Positions 32,716 to 42,205 of a DNA stretch of 64,000 nucleotides are shown piece by piece; position 1 is the first letter of the stretch; every line of letters begins with the position of its first letter. The stretch lies in contig NC_067473.1 of the NCBI RefSeq assembly GCF_947179515.1, forward strand, positions 124,855,909 through 124,919,908, in the 5' to 3' direction. The stretch comes from Apodemus sylvaticus. Its lineage: Eukaryota; Chordata; Mammalia; Rodentia; Muridae. The notes beneath the pieces are model-generated. The model did not search any database and was not told the origin of the DNA. It worked only from the letters and a program-made list of their open reading frames with translations. A program made the translations under genes and the position numbers.

Positions 32716-32794
32716 CAAAGAAAAAAAGGTTGCTTTATGAATTTTTCTCAGCAAATATTGATTTATACACACATTTTATATATTTATATACCTA

Positions 32795-33240
32795 GTGAAC
32801 CCAGATGTCCCTCAATGGAGGAATGGATACAGAAAATGTGGTATATGTACACTAAGGAATATTACTCAGCTATTAAAAACAATGGTTCATGAAATTCTTA
32901 GGCAAGTGGGTAGAACTGGAGAATGCTATCCTGAGTGAGGTGACCCAATCACAAAAGAACACACATGGTGTGCACTCACTGATAAGTGGATATTAACCCA
33001 CAAGCTCGGAATATCCAAGAAACAATGCACATATCAAATGATGCCCAAGAAGGAAGGAGAGGCCCCTGGTCCTGGAAAGGCTCAGTGCTCAGGGAATACC
33101 AGGACAGGGAAGCAGGAAGGGGTGTATTGGAGAACAGGGAGAGGGAAGAGGGCTTATGGGACTTTTGGGGAGGGGGATCCAGGAAAGGGGAAATCATTTG
33201 AAATGTAAATAAAGACTATATCGAATAAAAAAAAAGAAAA
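32795..33240 (+). mobile_element. rodent L1 LINE 3' end, 5'-truncated
   Basis: ORF2 tail 'agatgtccctcaatggagga', 'ggatacagaaaatgtggtat', 'cactaaggaatattactcag' and 'gaactggagaatgctatcct', then a rodent-specific 3' UTR 'acacatggtgtgcactcact', 'ggatattaacccacaagctc' and a G-rich block near 33120-33195. It ends 'gtaaataaagactatatcga' plus A tail. Much less decayed than the L1M copies. Confidence 0.95.
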
Positions 33241-33299
33241 AATTTCTCAGATGAATAGGGTTGTGGATTAAAAATATTTAAGAAGTCCTGGCATTTATT

Positions 33300-33492
33300 A
33301 TGGTCTATTTTAAATTTTATCATGTGTGTGTTAGGGGGGTGTACACATCATGAGAATGAGAGGCGAAAGGGCCAGAAGACAGTTATCAGATGCCCTGGTA
33401 CAGGCCTGCCTGATCTGTGTGTGCGAACCAGACCCACGCCCTCTGTAAGAGCACACCGTGCTATCAACTGCCAAGTCATCTCTCAAACCCCC
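33300..33492 (-). mobile_element. B3-type SINE, reverse
   Basis: 'gggccagaagacagttatca', 'gatgccctggtacaggcctg' and 'ccctctgtaagagcacaccg' with head complement 'caagtcatctctcaaa'. The middle is shortened. Confidence 0.75.
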
Positions 33493-33624
33493 TACTTCAT
33501 CATGGCCTTTAGTAAGACAATCCAATGACAAGAGGAAATGTGCCCTTACACATAAATGTGGATTTTAACATAAATGCTCACAATCCACAAAAAGGGCTAG
33601 AAAAAAAAATGGGGTGGTGGTGGA

Positions 33625-33772
33625 TCTGTGTGGTTTGGTTTGGTTTTGTAGACAGAGTCTCATGCAATCTAAGAGAGCCTCAGTCTCCCTATATAAGTGG
33701 GAATGCCCTTAAACTTCTGATCCTCCTACCTCCCCCTACTAAGTGCTGGGCACAGAGGGCACACCATTATGG
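33625..33772 (-). mobile_element. B1-like SINE, reverse, old
   Basis: 'tttggttttgtagacagagt', 'cttctgatcctcctacctcc' and 'ctaagtgctgggcacagagg' keep reverse B1 order; substitutions are frequent. Confidence 0.6.
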
Positions 33773-33947
33773 TTAATCTTGGTGACAACTGCAATGGATC
33801 TAGGATCAACCAAATGTCCTCTGAGGAGGTCTGGGAAGGAGGATTTCGGGGAAGGATTAGCTGAAGGAAAGTCTATCCCTCAGAGCTAAAAAGAGGGCTA
33901 AGGGAAAAGCAGAGCTCCCCGGGCTGCATGCTGCTAAGTACATCTAT

Positions 33948-34004
33948 GCTACTGCTGCTGCTGCTGCCGCCACTGCCACTGCCGCCGCCGCCGCCGCTGC
34001 TGCC
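33948..34004. repeat. (CTG)/(CCG) trinucleotide tract
   Basis: About 19 triplets mixing CTG, CCG and CCA; longest pure runs are CTG4 and CCG5. The Gln/Arg-rich reverse frame is an artefact. Confidence 0.95.
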
Positions 34005-34180
34005 ATCCTTTACTGACAACAGAATCCAGCTCTCTTAGCTCTTCAATGTGCACTGGATGCAAGTGTCTCACCAGGCCTTGAGCACCAGATTGAGACTGGT
34101 GGGCCATTCCCCCTATGAACTGAGCAGGTATAAACCGCCAGCAGCTCCAGAGTACTGAGTCATTGTTGAACATATATCTC

Positions 34181-34220
34181 TATCTATATTATATATATAT
34201 ATATATATATAATATAGATA
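34181..34220. repeat. perfect 40-bp AT palindrome
   Basis: TATCTATATT, twenty bases of alternating AT, then AATATAGATA. It equals its own reverse complement over all 40 bases. TAGA-type repeats continue to 34240. Confidence 0.95.
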
Positions 34221-34377
34221 GATATAGATATAGATAGATATGCTTACATATAATAAATATAAATACATGCATACATATGTATATTTGTGTATATATTTGT
34301 ACAAATATAATATGTATGAATATTATATTAATCCGATTGACTCTGATCCTCTAGAGGTCCCTGACCAATACAATCAT

Positions 34378-34490
34378 CACGCCCAGTTTTATGTGGTGCT
34401 AGGGATCAAACCTAAGAAGGCTGGGGAGGGGCTCATGAATATAAAGTGAGCACACTCACTTTACGCCAACTGAGCCTCACCCCTTTTTGC
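34378..34490 (-). mobile_element. ID/B4-head SINE, reverse, interrupted
   Basis: 'ggtgctagggatcaaaccta' then, after a 40-bp insertion, 'agcacactcactttacgcca' and 'actgagcctcacccc'. This is the complement of an ID-like head. Confidence 0.5.
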
Positions 34491-34926
34491 CCTTATTTGC
34501 ACTTGTGCCCTATTTTCACTAAACACTTGATATAAGGAAAATTTTTGAAATACATTGTATTGTATTCTCTGGACTTAAAAAAAATTTTTTTGAAAAACTA
34601 AAAAGTAGTAGAAACTTCTCTTACATAATAGGTGGCAAGGACAAAATGGAAATGCTCATGTACCTTCAAAAATTGCTTTTTAATTACAACAAATCTTGAT
34701 GGGAAATGCCAGCTAAAATCATAAAGCAATTAAATACATTATCATGGCTGCCAAATAGATATATTAGTATCTCGGACTAAGCCAAGGACTAATCCATATG
34801 TTATTAAGAGAAGATGTTTTAAGATTCAGTGCATAAATTTTAAATATGATCTTTAAGGCAATGGCCAGAGCCTGGACTCGAACAGTAGCTAAACCTGGAT
34901 GTGGGGCCGTGCGTGGCAGTGCCAGA
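34491..34926. other. no gene seen
   Basis: AT-rich. Near-palindromic 'aaaaaaaatttttttgaaaaa' region at 34578. No repeat or exon recognised. Confidence 0.5.
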
Positions 34927-35120
34927 CAAGGTGGGCCAGGCATGGTGGTCTGCACCTTTAATCTCAGCACTCAGGAGGGAGAGACAGGCAGACCTCAGGA
35001 ATTCAAGGCTGATCTACAAAGTAAGTTCCAGGACAGTCAGGGCCACGCAGAGAAACTTTGTCTTGACAAACCAACCAACCCAACAAACAAACAAACAAAC
35101 AAACAAACAAACAAACAAAC
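34927..35120 (+). mobile_element. B1 SINE with (AAAC)n tail
   Basis: 'gtgggccaggcatggtggtc', 'ggaattcaaggctgatctac' and 'gacagtcagggccacgcaga', then 'gaaactttgtcttgacaaac' passing into about ten AAAC units (35080-35120). A typical expanded SINE tail. Confidence 0.95.
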
Positions 35121-35589
35121 AGGACTTGTGCTTGAGTTCAATCACTAATAAATTGGGTACCAGTAGAGACCACTGACTGCAATCTCCCTCTGCTCTCTTG
35201 CTGTCTGTTCTAAGATTACATAAAATAACAAACTGTATATCTCATCCAAAGCTTGAAACGAAGGAGAGTAACCACCTCTCACCTGCTTCTTTGTCAAAAG
35301 ACCAAACTCTTGACAGATTCTTTCATTCACTACTTGTGAGTGGTAAGTTTTTCCTTTATATTCCCAGCCAAAGTCTAAGGAATTTAACTCTAAAGAGTTA
35401 AACAAACAGTGGTGGCAAATTTGGAAATTCAGGTCAGTAGGGAGCAGGACAGACCTCAATAAAAGACCTTCAGATAGAAGGTTCCAGGCCCATGTAAAGT
35501 TCTCACATTATATTGTCTATAAAGTTCGCACTTAAGTGCAACTGAATTACAAAAGCAAACCCATGTCAGGATATATAAGTTTATGATTT
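35121..35589. other. no gene seen
   Basis: Single-copy; 104-codon reverse frame at 35145-35459 has no domain. Confidence 0.5.
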
Positions 35590-35690
35590 TGTGTCATGCT
35601 GGGACATTCACAGCTATCCTAGGGCACATGCGGCCTGTGAGTCCCATATGGATATGTGAACACACCTGACATATATCACAGGAAGATAGA
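35590..35690. mobile_element. possible hAT DNA-transposon remnant
   Basis: 'gggcacatgcggcctgtgag' and 'tcccatatggatatgtgaac' recall hAT families whose ends read 'gggccgcatgcggcccgcgggcc'. Short and decayed; orientation not decided. Confidence 0.3.
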
Positions 35691-35793
35691 GTGGCATGTC
35701 CCCACACAGCATAGTAACACTGCTAACTGGAAGAGCTGCTGGCCTCCCAGGTTCTTCGGAGCCCTTGAGAGTCAGCATCTCCTGTGACAATGA

Positions 35794-35794
<1 letters not shown>

Positions 35795-35849
<55 letters not shown>
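35795..35849. repeat. pure A55 homopolymer
   Basis: Fifty-five consecutive A with no SINE or L1 body directly upstream and no AATAAA in the preceding 100 bases. Confidence 0.97.
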
Positions 35850-35853
<4 letters not shown>

Positions 35854-35965
35854 GAGAGAGCCAGTAGAAAAGCAGAGTGGAATCTGAAAGGTAGTTTGAG
35901 GTCAGACAAACTTGGCGGTGGCTCTTCTACAGGTTACCATACCAGTTGCTAAAGAAACCAGCTTA

Positions 35966-35988
35966 AACACACACACTTACACACACAC

Positions 35989-36079
<91 letters not shown>
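35966..36079. repeat. compound (CA)n(GA)n microsatellite
   Basis: Two CTTA-interrupted CA blocks, then a pure CA run to 36024, then about 27 GA units. Confidence 0.97.
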
Positions 36080-36081
<2 letters not shown>

Positions 36082-36150
36082 CTGAGTTTCAGACCAGCCA
36101 GGACTACACAGACTCAACATATGTACATATACTCTTTCTCGAAGAAAAAC
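36080..36150 (+). mobile_element. B1 fragment abutting the GA tract
   Basis: 'ttctgagtttcagaccagcc', 'aggactacacagactcaa', then 'ctttctcgaagaaaaac'. A B1 body with its first half missing; the GA tract takes its place. Confidence 0.65.
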
Positions 36151-36171
36151 AAAGAAAAAAAGAGGCAATAA

Positions 36172-36184
36172 GGTGGGCAAAGTG
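36172..36184 (+). repeat. left target-site duplication of B1
   Basis: ggtgggcaaagtg, repeated at 36430-36442 (15 bp if two flanking A are counted). Confidence 0.9.
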
Positions 36185-36429
36185 AGCCAGGCGGTGGTAG
36201 CACATGCCTGTAATTCCAGGGATTAATCTGGGAGGCAGAGGCAGGTGGATTTCTGAGTTAGAGGCCAGCCTGGTCTACAGAGTGAGTTCCAGGACAGCCA
36301 GGGGGTACATAGAGAAACCCTGTCTCGAAAAAAAACAAATTAAAAAAAACCCAAAAAACAAAAAACAAAAACAACAACAACAACAAACCCCAAAGCCCTC
36401 CCCCCCCCAAAAAAAAAAACCCCAAAAAA
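36185..36429 (+). mobile_element. B1 SINE, full-length, with long complex A-rich tail
   Basis: 'agccaggcggtggtagcaca', 'tctgagttagaggccagcct', 'gagtgagttccaggacagcc' and 'agagaaaccctgtctcgaaa', then an 88-bp tail of A runs, AAC triplets and C8/A10 blocks. A 13-15 bp exact duplication flanks it. An insert 'gattaatctg' interrupts the usual 'cagcact' position. Confidence 0.97.
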
Positions 36430-36442
36430 GGTGGGCAAAGTG

Positions 36443-36724
36443 TTTTGTGGAATTCCTGACATGCTGTCTGCACTCAGTAAGCCCCATTTGTTTCTTTCTT
36501 TTCATTAGTAAATTTTCAGTTATAAAGCATGGCAGCAGACCTTCTATACATCTATACATCACAGGTAAAGACAGACAGCCATTCCTACCATCTCCAGAAT
36601 AGGGTGACAACAGTTTGGTCCTCAGATTCCACTGCAATCAAGGGATAAATGACAGCTGCCAATCAAATATAAAATTTAGACTTTCAGAGTAGACTTGGTT
36701 ACTGTTGTTGTTTGCTTGTTTGTT
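36443..36724. other. no gene seen
   Basis: Single-copy spacer; frames come from the neighbouring SINE tail. Confidence 0.5.
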
Positions 36725-36870
36725 TTAAATTTTGAGACACTGTCTCACTTTGTCACACTGCCTGAGCTGCAAGTTGTTATGTAAGACCAGTTTGGCCTCA
36801 AACTCAAAGATCCAACTGCCTCCTCCTGCAGTGCTGTTATTAAAGGTGTCTACTGCCTGCAACACCTGAT
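36725..36870 (-). mobile_element. B1-like SINE, reverse, old
   Basis: 'ttgagacactgtctcacttt', 'gaccagtttggcctcaaact' and 'tgctgttattaaaggtgtct'. Two deletions relative to B1. Confidence 0.7.
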
Positions 36871-36993
36871 CTTCAGAGTAGTTCTTAAGGGTTAAAACCA
36901 GTCTTGATGAATTTCAAGGAGAAAATCCTTAGATTTCTCTAGAATCTAAGAATCTAATCCTAGGTAAGATGAGAAAAAGAAGTAAATGAGTAA

Positions 36994-36996
<3 letters not shown>

Positions 36997-37042
<46 letters not shown>
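36997..37042. repeat. (GT)n microsatellite
   Basis: About 22 GT units; the sequence gap starts 110 bp downstream. Confidence 0.97.
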
Positions 37043-37045
<3 letters not shown>

Positions 37046-37150
37046 TTCTGTATGTGTGTTTCAGAGCATCATTAAAAATCACCATCACAGCCCAGAACAA
37101 ATAATTCCTGTAAACAATGTCAGGTTTATTGCTAATAAACGTACATTGCA

Positions 37151-37350
37151 NNNNNNNNNNNNNNNNNNNNNNNNNNNNNNNNNNNNNNNNNNNNNNNNNN
37201 NNNNNNNNNNNNNNNNNNNNNNNNNNNNNNNNNNNNNNNNNNNNNNNNNNNNNNNNNNNNNNNNNNNNNNNNNNNNNNNNNNNNNNNNNNNNNNNNNNNN
37301 NNNNNNNNNNNNNNNNNNNNNNNNNNNNNNNNNNNNNNNNNNNNNNNNNN
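37151..37350. other. assembly gap (200 N)
   Basis: Exactly 200 ambiguous bases. The true length and content are unknown; a microsatellite nearby and SINEs on both sides suggest an unassembled repeat. Confidence 0.99.
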
Positions 37351-37510
37351 GTTACAAAAATGTGTCATAGAAAGAATTTTAAGAGATTGTAACCATAAAT
37401 TATAGTCTATAGGATCAACAAAATTCTTACAGATCAACCTAGCTCACTCATAATGGATAAAGATGTCAGAGAAACAGCTCAAAATAAAAAGGCTAAGATG
37501 GTCTTTCCAG

Positions 37511-37688
37511 CTGAGCAGTGGTAGTGCACGTCTTTAATCCTAGTGCTCTGGAGGCTGAGGCAGGCAGATCATTGAATCTGAGGCCAGTCTGGTTTATACA
37601 GCAAGTTCTAGGAGAGCCAAGACTACATAGAGAAAGCCTGTTTGTTTGTTTGTTTGTTTGTTTGTTTGTTTGTTTGTTTGTTTCTTTC
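37511..37688 (+). mobile_element. B1 SINE with (TTTG)n instead of A tail
   Basis: 'agctgagcagtggtagtgca', 'ggaggctgaggcaggcagat' and 'gagagccaagactacataga', then 'gaaagcctgtttgtttgttt' for about eleven TTTG units (37640-37684) and a few TTTC. The A-rich part resumes only at 37695. Confidence 0.9.
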
Positions 37689-38162
37689 TTTCTTTAAAAA
37701 ACAAAAAGATTGCCCTTCCAGTTTTTAGACAAAATGAGAATCAAGTGACGGCATTCCAGCCCTAAGGAATATGGTCATCATGTGAGGCACATAACTCCTT
37801 GAGGCAGAGGGCAAGTGTTCCAAGCTCAGAAGAGCAAGACAGGCTCACACAGTGACACTGGCGGGATGGTACTCTCAACAACAGCATGAAGCTACTGGTC
37901 TTGCTTGTCACAACTGTGCATTCTGGCACAAACTTCTGAAAGCACATTTGAACTCTTTTATTTCAGTTGTGTCATAACCAAGGTTCACATTGTCAAAATG
38001 AAAATGCATACATTAATAACCAAATAACACCACTCAACCATTTATCAGCTATTTATTACTGAAGAAGATAAGCACTATCTTATCTGCCCCTGAGACCCAA
38101 AACAGATAGGATGTTTCAACAGTTCAGAAAACTACAACAGCAACAACAATAATACAACAATA

Positions 38163-38163
<1 letters not shown>
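37689..38163. other. no gene seen
   Basis: Single-copy, with small ACA/AATA repeats at 38135-38160. Confidence 0.5.

Positions 38164-38201
<38 letters not shown>
38164..38201. repeat. (AC)n microsatellite
   Basis: About 19 AC units. Confidence 0.97.
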
Positions 38202-38202
<1 letters not shown>

Positions 38203-38224
38203 GAAAGACGTTGACTTAGGCAAT

Positions 38225-38610
38225 AAAAACACACAAATTCAAATCACAAGGAGATCCTACTACATATCTACCAGAAGAGTAAAATTTAGAGAATGAAAAC
38301 ATCACCTTTTAGCAAAGTTATAAAACAAGGTTTTATATACAGCTAGCAGGTACAGAAAGAGGCTCAGCACCATGGGAACACAATATCTCATTGACTCAAA
38401 TTTGTACAAAGTAAACAACCCAAGAATTTCACTGGCAATGAAGAATATGAAAATAAGTCCACAAAAAGGAAACACAGATGAAAGTATCCCAGCAACCTTA
38501 ATGATAACAGCCCCAAAGTATAAACCACCCAAATGTTTATCCCCAGATAGTGAAACAAAATGTCATATGTTTAATATAGTGCTACACAACACTTAAAAAA
38601 GCTGGAGGCT
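38225..38610 (+). mobile_element. L1M LINE, ORF2 3' part
   Basis: 'atcacaaggagatcctacta', 'gatgaaagtatcccagcaac', 'aatgataacagccccaaagt' and 'caaaatgtcatatgtttaat' follow the L1 ORF2 terminus ('tcataatagccaaaa...', 'caaaatgtggtatatcc'). No open frame. Confidence 0.7.
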
Positions 38611-38689
38611 TAGTTCTCTCAATTTCATTAGGGAACCTAACAAAAGAATAGGGCCAATCTTGGCAGTGAGGATCCAGGTACGGTTCCAG

Positions 38690-38825
38690 ATTCATTGTTC
38701 ACAGCTTGTGAGCCTCCCTCCTCTCACTCATAAAAATAGAACAATGATATCATAGTAGCTGCTGTAAGGGGATGACATGTTAGCACAGTGCAGGGCAGAG
38801 TGGAAGCACTTAATGAAAGGCAAAA
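38690..38825 (+). mobile_element. MIR SINE
   Basis: 'cttgtgagcctccctcctct', 'cactcataaaaatagaacaa' and 'gttagcacagtgcagggcag', ending 'ggaagcacttaatgaaa'. A recognisable MIR core and tail. Confidence 0.65.
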
Positions 38826-39245
38826 TCGTAATCACTCCAGTGTCAAGTGGACAATTTTTGAGGTGAGGGAAAAAGAATTAAAATGGGGCCAAATGTGAAC
38901 TATTATTGTTTTTCAAAAAAATCACATAAATATGAACATTATTCAAATGGGTTAGAAATAAGAGGAGACAACACATAAGCTGAGAGAGTTGGGTTAAGGA
39001 ATATTTCCAGTGCTTCTAGAAATGAGTGAAGGTCTCTTTCTACTGAAATAAGGAGAGTGGGGAGAAAGTTCAGTAAGAACGCTGACTGGAAATCATTGGT
39101 AGGTATATGACAGTCACACTTGCTAAATTCTAGCCCAGGGATAAGGCACTCCCGAATAATATGCAAAGAATACTGTTCCACAATCACCTACAATCTAGGT
39201 GGTTCCTGACATGAAAAGTCATGTCAAATTACTGACATGAAAGAG
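38826..39245. other. no gene seen
   Basis: Includes a short repeat at 39208-39240 in which 'ctgacatgaaa' occurs twice (about 39208 and 39232). No exon signal. Confidence 0.5.
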
Positions 39246-39374
39246 ACAGCCGGAGCCAGTGAGGGGGCTCAGTGGGTAAAGTTTTTGTGAACACACAGGA
39301 TAGAAGTGAACCACACACAGAGACAGAGACACACAGACACAGACACAGACACAGACACACACAGACACACACAG

Positions 39375-39405
<31 letters not shown>

Positions 39406-39415
39406 CACACACAAA
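39246..39415 (+). mobile_element. B4-type SINE head with expanded CA tail
   Basis: 'cggagccagtgagggggctc', 'agtgggtaaagtttttgtga' is the tRNA-like head. The tail is a GACA/CA array (39308-39412). Cysteine/valine-rich reverse frames are the array translated. Confidence 0.7.
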
Positions 39416-40063
39416 TAAAAATTCAAAAGACACTGAACATTTCTATTTGAGCCATGGGTAGCAAAGAGGTCTGTGATATCTGAATCTATTATTGGGGTCC
39501 AAAGCAAATTCTAGAGAACATTCAGAATGCATTAGTTCTTTTCCTATATGTTACACAGATGCATATATTTATAGTCACCATTAAGATAAACCAGAGGTTT
39601 ACAGATGGGGTAGCATTCTTAAACTCTGCTAGTTTATAATTGATCTTAGGCTCCAACTAAGCAAGCCAGTTGTGGTTTATGATCATAAGATTGAAACTCC
39701 TCTCTTCTGTGAATGTGCAAAAGGGCAAGGTTAACTATGCCACCAGTTAACATTTACTCTGCATTCCCTGACATTTGGATGAGAAAAGCCTCCACCTTCA
39801 CATCCCATTAAGAATACTGTACTTTGAGCATCTAATCTCAAATTAATTGGCAATTATTCAGAGGACATGTCAGTAAATCTTCTCCTAATTGTCAAGGGCA
39901 TTGAGCCACTGGAATAATAAACTGTAAGGAGGATAAATAATAAACTGTAAGTATGTCAATACATCTTTACTTTCCTTCAAATTCAAGATTTATATTGTAA
40001 AAGGGAGAAAAGAACACAGGTCAGAAGTATATAGAGCTCTGCCTAAGTAAAAAAGTTCAGAAC
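39416..40063. other. no gene; AT-rich single-copy block with a 16-bp direct repeat
   Basis: aataataaactgtaag occurs at 39913-39928 and 39936-39951 (period 23 bp). Nearby TAATT words at 39840-39890. Candidate conserved non-coding DNA; no repeat family seen. Confidence 0.4.
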
Positions 40064-40275
40064 TAGGGCTGGAGAGATTGCTCAGTGAGTGGACAAATGA
40101 TTAATCTGCAAAGGTAACGTTGGGTCCAGATCCCCAGTACCCATATAAAAAGCTATATATGGCAGTGTGTACCTCTATCGAGACAGTTGGGAGACAGAGA
40201 GAAGTGGACCCCTGGAGCCTACTGGAATGCCAGCCTAGCCTTATTAGTTTAGTGAAAGACCCTGTCTTAAAGACA
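40064..40275 (+). mobile_element. B4A-type SINE
   Basis: 'ggctggagagattgctcagt', 'gatccccagtacccatataa' and 'ggagcctactggaatgccag', ending 'gtgaaagaccctgtcttaaa'. Confidence 0.85.
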
Positions 40276-40284
40276 TAAGAGGGA

Positions 40285-40440
40285 AGCCGGTGTGGTGAAA
40301 CTTGCCTTCAGTCTCAGCACTTGCGAAGAGGAAGCAGGCAGATCTCCGTGAGTCTGAGGCCAGCCTGGTGTACTGAGTGAGTTTCAGGACAGCCAGGGCT
40401 ACAAAATAGGACCCTGTCTCAACATGCACGCGTGCGCGAG
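40285..40440 (+). mobile_element. B1 SINE
   Basis: 'agccggtgtggtgaaacttg', 'gtctgaggccagcctggtgt' and 'gacagccagggctacaaaat', ending 'accctgtctcaacatgcacg' where the A tail has become CG/CA alternation. Confidence 0.9.
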
Positions 40441-40527
40441 TTCAGTGGGTTAAACTGGGATGGTTAAAATGGGATTTATGCATATTTTACCACCATAACA
40501 AGGTTATATAAATTATCAGCTTTGAGA

Positions 40528-40622
40528 GACAAACCAGGCACAGGGGCACAAAGATTAAGGCATGGATAGGAAGAGTTCAAAACCAGCCTGAACTGCATAG
40601 CGAGACCCTGCCACCCAAACGT
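40528..40622 (+). mobile_element. B1-like fragment, old
   Basis: 'aaaccaggcacaggggcaca', 'gttcaaaaccagcctgaact' and 'gcatagcgagaccctgccac' form a short, decayed 7SL-type SINE. Confidence 0.55.
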
Positions 40623-40624
40623 AA

Positions 40625-40823
40625 TATATTTTATGTGTGTGCTCGTTTTGTCTGTCTCTGTGTGTATCATATATGCATAGAAGCCAGAAATGGGTGTTGG
40701 AGCCTTGGGAACTGGAGCTACCAATGACTGTGAGCTTCCTCAGGGGTACTTGGAATCAAACCCGGGACCTCTGGCAGAGCAGAACGTGCTCCTCACTGCA
40801 GTTTCAACCATCAGTCCAGCCGC
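40625..40823 (-). mobile_element. B3-type SINE, reverse
   Basis: 'gccttgggaactggagctac', 'caatgactgtgagcttcctc', 'ggaatcaaacccgggacctc', 'tggcagagcagaacgtgctc' and the head complement 'caaccatcagtccagccgc'. Confidence 0.85.
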
Positions 40824-41479
40824 CCAAAAGAAATATTTATAACTATAAAGATGTACAACAAAGTCAGACCACTTATAAACTCATTTGCACACATTTATTA
40901 TTTTTTGTTAATTTTGTCCTGTGTATGGAGAGTTATACGGACACACTGTATCCTTGGATTACAACAAATACTCTCATAAAACACCTATCCACATGAGCAA
41001 ATGCATCAACTCTTCAACAGGAATTAATAAGTGCCCACAGACCAATGTGCTGTGAATCCTGAGGATATGCTGTCCCTAAGGAGGAAGTAGCAAGATGTCC
41101 AAGGCAGAGGTGACCTCTGGATAGAGGTCATTGTGAAAAGTCCCCCCAGCAAAGAGTGGAGGGAAGGATTCCACGCAGCAAAGAGGTGGGCCTGCAGGAG
41201 GAAGCACAGAGACCTTAGTCCAGGAAGAGCATAGGAAGGGGAAAGGGGCTTTATATTGTAGGCTGCAGCAAGGAACCCGTGCAGGAGGAAGGTGCCAAGG
41301 GATTCCAGCCGTAGCAGAGGACATGGTATAAATTTTCATGTGCAGTGGGTTGTGCAGTAGTAGGTGACAGGAAGAAGCCAGTACATCCACAGCAGGTTAA
41401 AAAGGAGTGTTGACCCAGGAAAGGGCAGAGAAGAGCAGGAGAGGCAGTGTAAATTAGTGCTGGAGCTGGTTGGGGCGGG
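40824..41479. other. no gene seen
   Basis: The 104-codon reverse frame at 41076-41390 is Pro/Leu/Ser-rich without a domain. The plus-strand purine richness at 41080-41460 is repeat-like but unassigned. Confidence 0.45.
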
Positions 41480-41834
41480 TGGTGGTTTGAATGTCAGCTG
41501 CCTCCCATAAGCTCATGTACCGAACACTTGATCCATAGCCAGTGGCAGCCTGGGAAGGTTATGGACGCTTCGGGAGGCAAAGCCTTGTTAGAGTAAGTGT
41601 GCCATTGTGGGTGGCATTAAGGCTTTATCATCTGGCCTCCCTTCCGTTTCCGTCTCTCCGCTTCCTGTGTGCAGATGAAATGTGCTCTCTAAGCTCCCCT
41701 GTTGGTAGGTAAGTCTCAGGCTCCTGATTCCAGGCCATGACAGACTCTGTCGCTATGCCATCTATACGCCAAAATAAACCTTATCTTTTTGCTTTTGGTC
41801 GTGCTATTTATCATAGCAACAGGAAAGTAAAACA
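41480..41834 (+). mobile_element. MaLR-type solo LTR
   Basis: Starts 'ggtggtttgaatgtcagctg', then 'gcctgggaaggttatggacg', 'ggaggcaaagccttgttaga', 'gtaagtgtgccattgtgggt', 'caggccatgacagactctgt' and AATAAA within 'gccaaaataaaccttatctt'. It closes 'atagcaacaggaaagtaaaa' + 'ca'. Family ORR1/MT-like by pattern; no internal sequence. Confidence 0.75.
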
Positions 41835-42094
41835 CCAAGGTACTTTTTTTAAAACTGGCAATGAATGGTTCCAGCAGCCCATAAAGCTGAGTTGATCCCT
41901 CCTGCCTATGACCTAATGTCAGATCATATCATGAATGTGATTTATGTCCACATTTTATAGGCATTTGCAAAACATAATTCAAAAGGCTGTGTATTTTATC
42001 AATTCTCTACAACCTATATAACCATTACCAATAAGTGTGTGAATTATCTTCTGTGTACAAAATCCACCTGTAGTGTGTACTATGCCAAAGGACT
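41835..42094. other. no gene seen
   Basis: AT-rich unassigned spacer. Confidence 0.5.
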
Positions 42095-42205
42095 ATACTC
42101 TTGGCATTTAGGAGATGGAGGCAGGATCAGGAGTTCAAGTTTATTCTTGCTGCATAAGCAGTTTGAGACCAGTCTACAGGAGATTGTGTATCACAACAGA
42201 CACAC
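42095..42205 (+). mobile_element. B4/RSINE-like fragment
   Basis: 'ttggcatttaggagatggag', 'gcaggatcaggagttcaagt' and 'cagtttgagaccagtctaca' correspond to the 7SL-type right half of B4. Confidence 0.55.

Larger units (their letters stand above)
33773..34365 (+). mobile_element. LTR-like element with internal CTG/CCG and AT expansions
   Basis: Starts 'ggttaatcttggtgacaact' and ends 'gaggtccctgaccaatac', the termini of a mammalian LTR-like repeat whose inner part reads 'ggccttgagcaccagattga' and 'gactggtgggccattccccc'. An ERVL-type LTR is my best guess, family unresolved. Both microsatellites below arose within it. Confidence 0.5.

Noticed and set aside
33949..34173. Gln/Arg-rich reverse frame suggesting a polyglutamine gene
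   Set aside because: Produced by the CTG/CCG tract in an LTR-like element; no gene structure around it.
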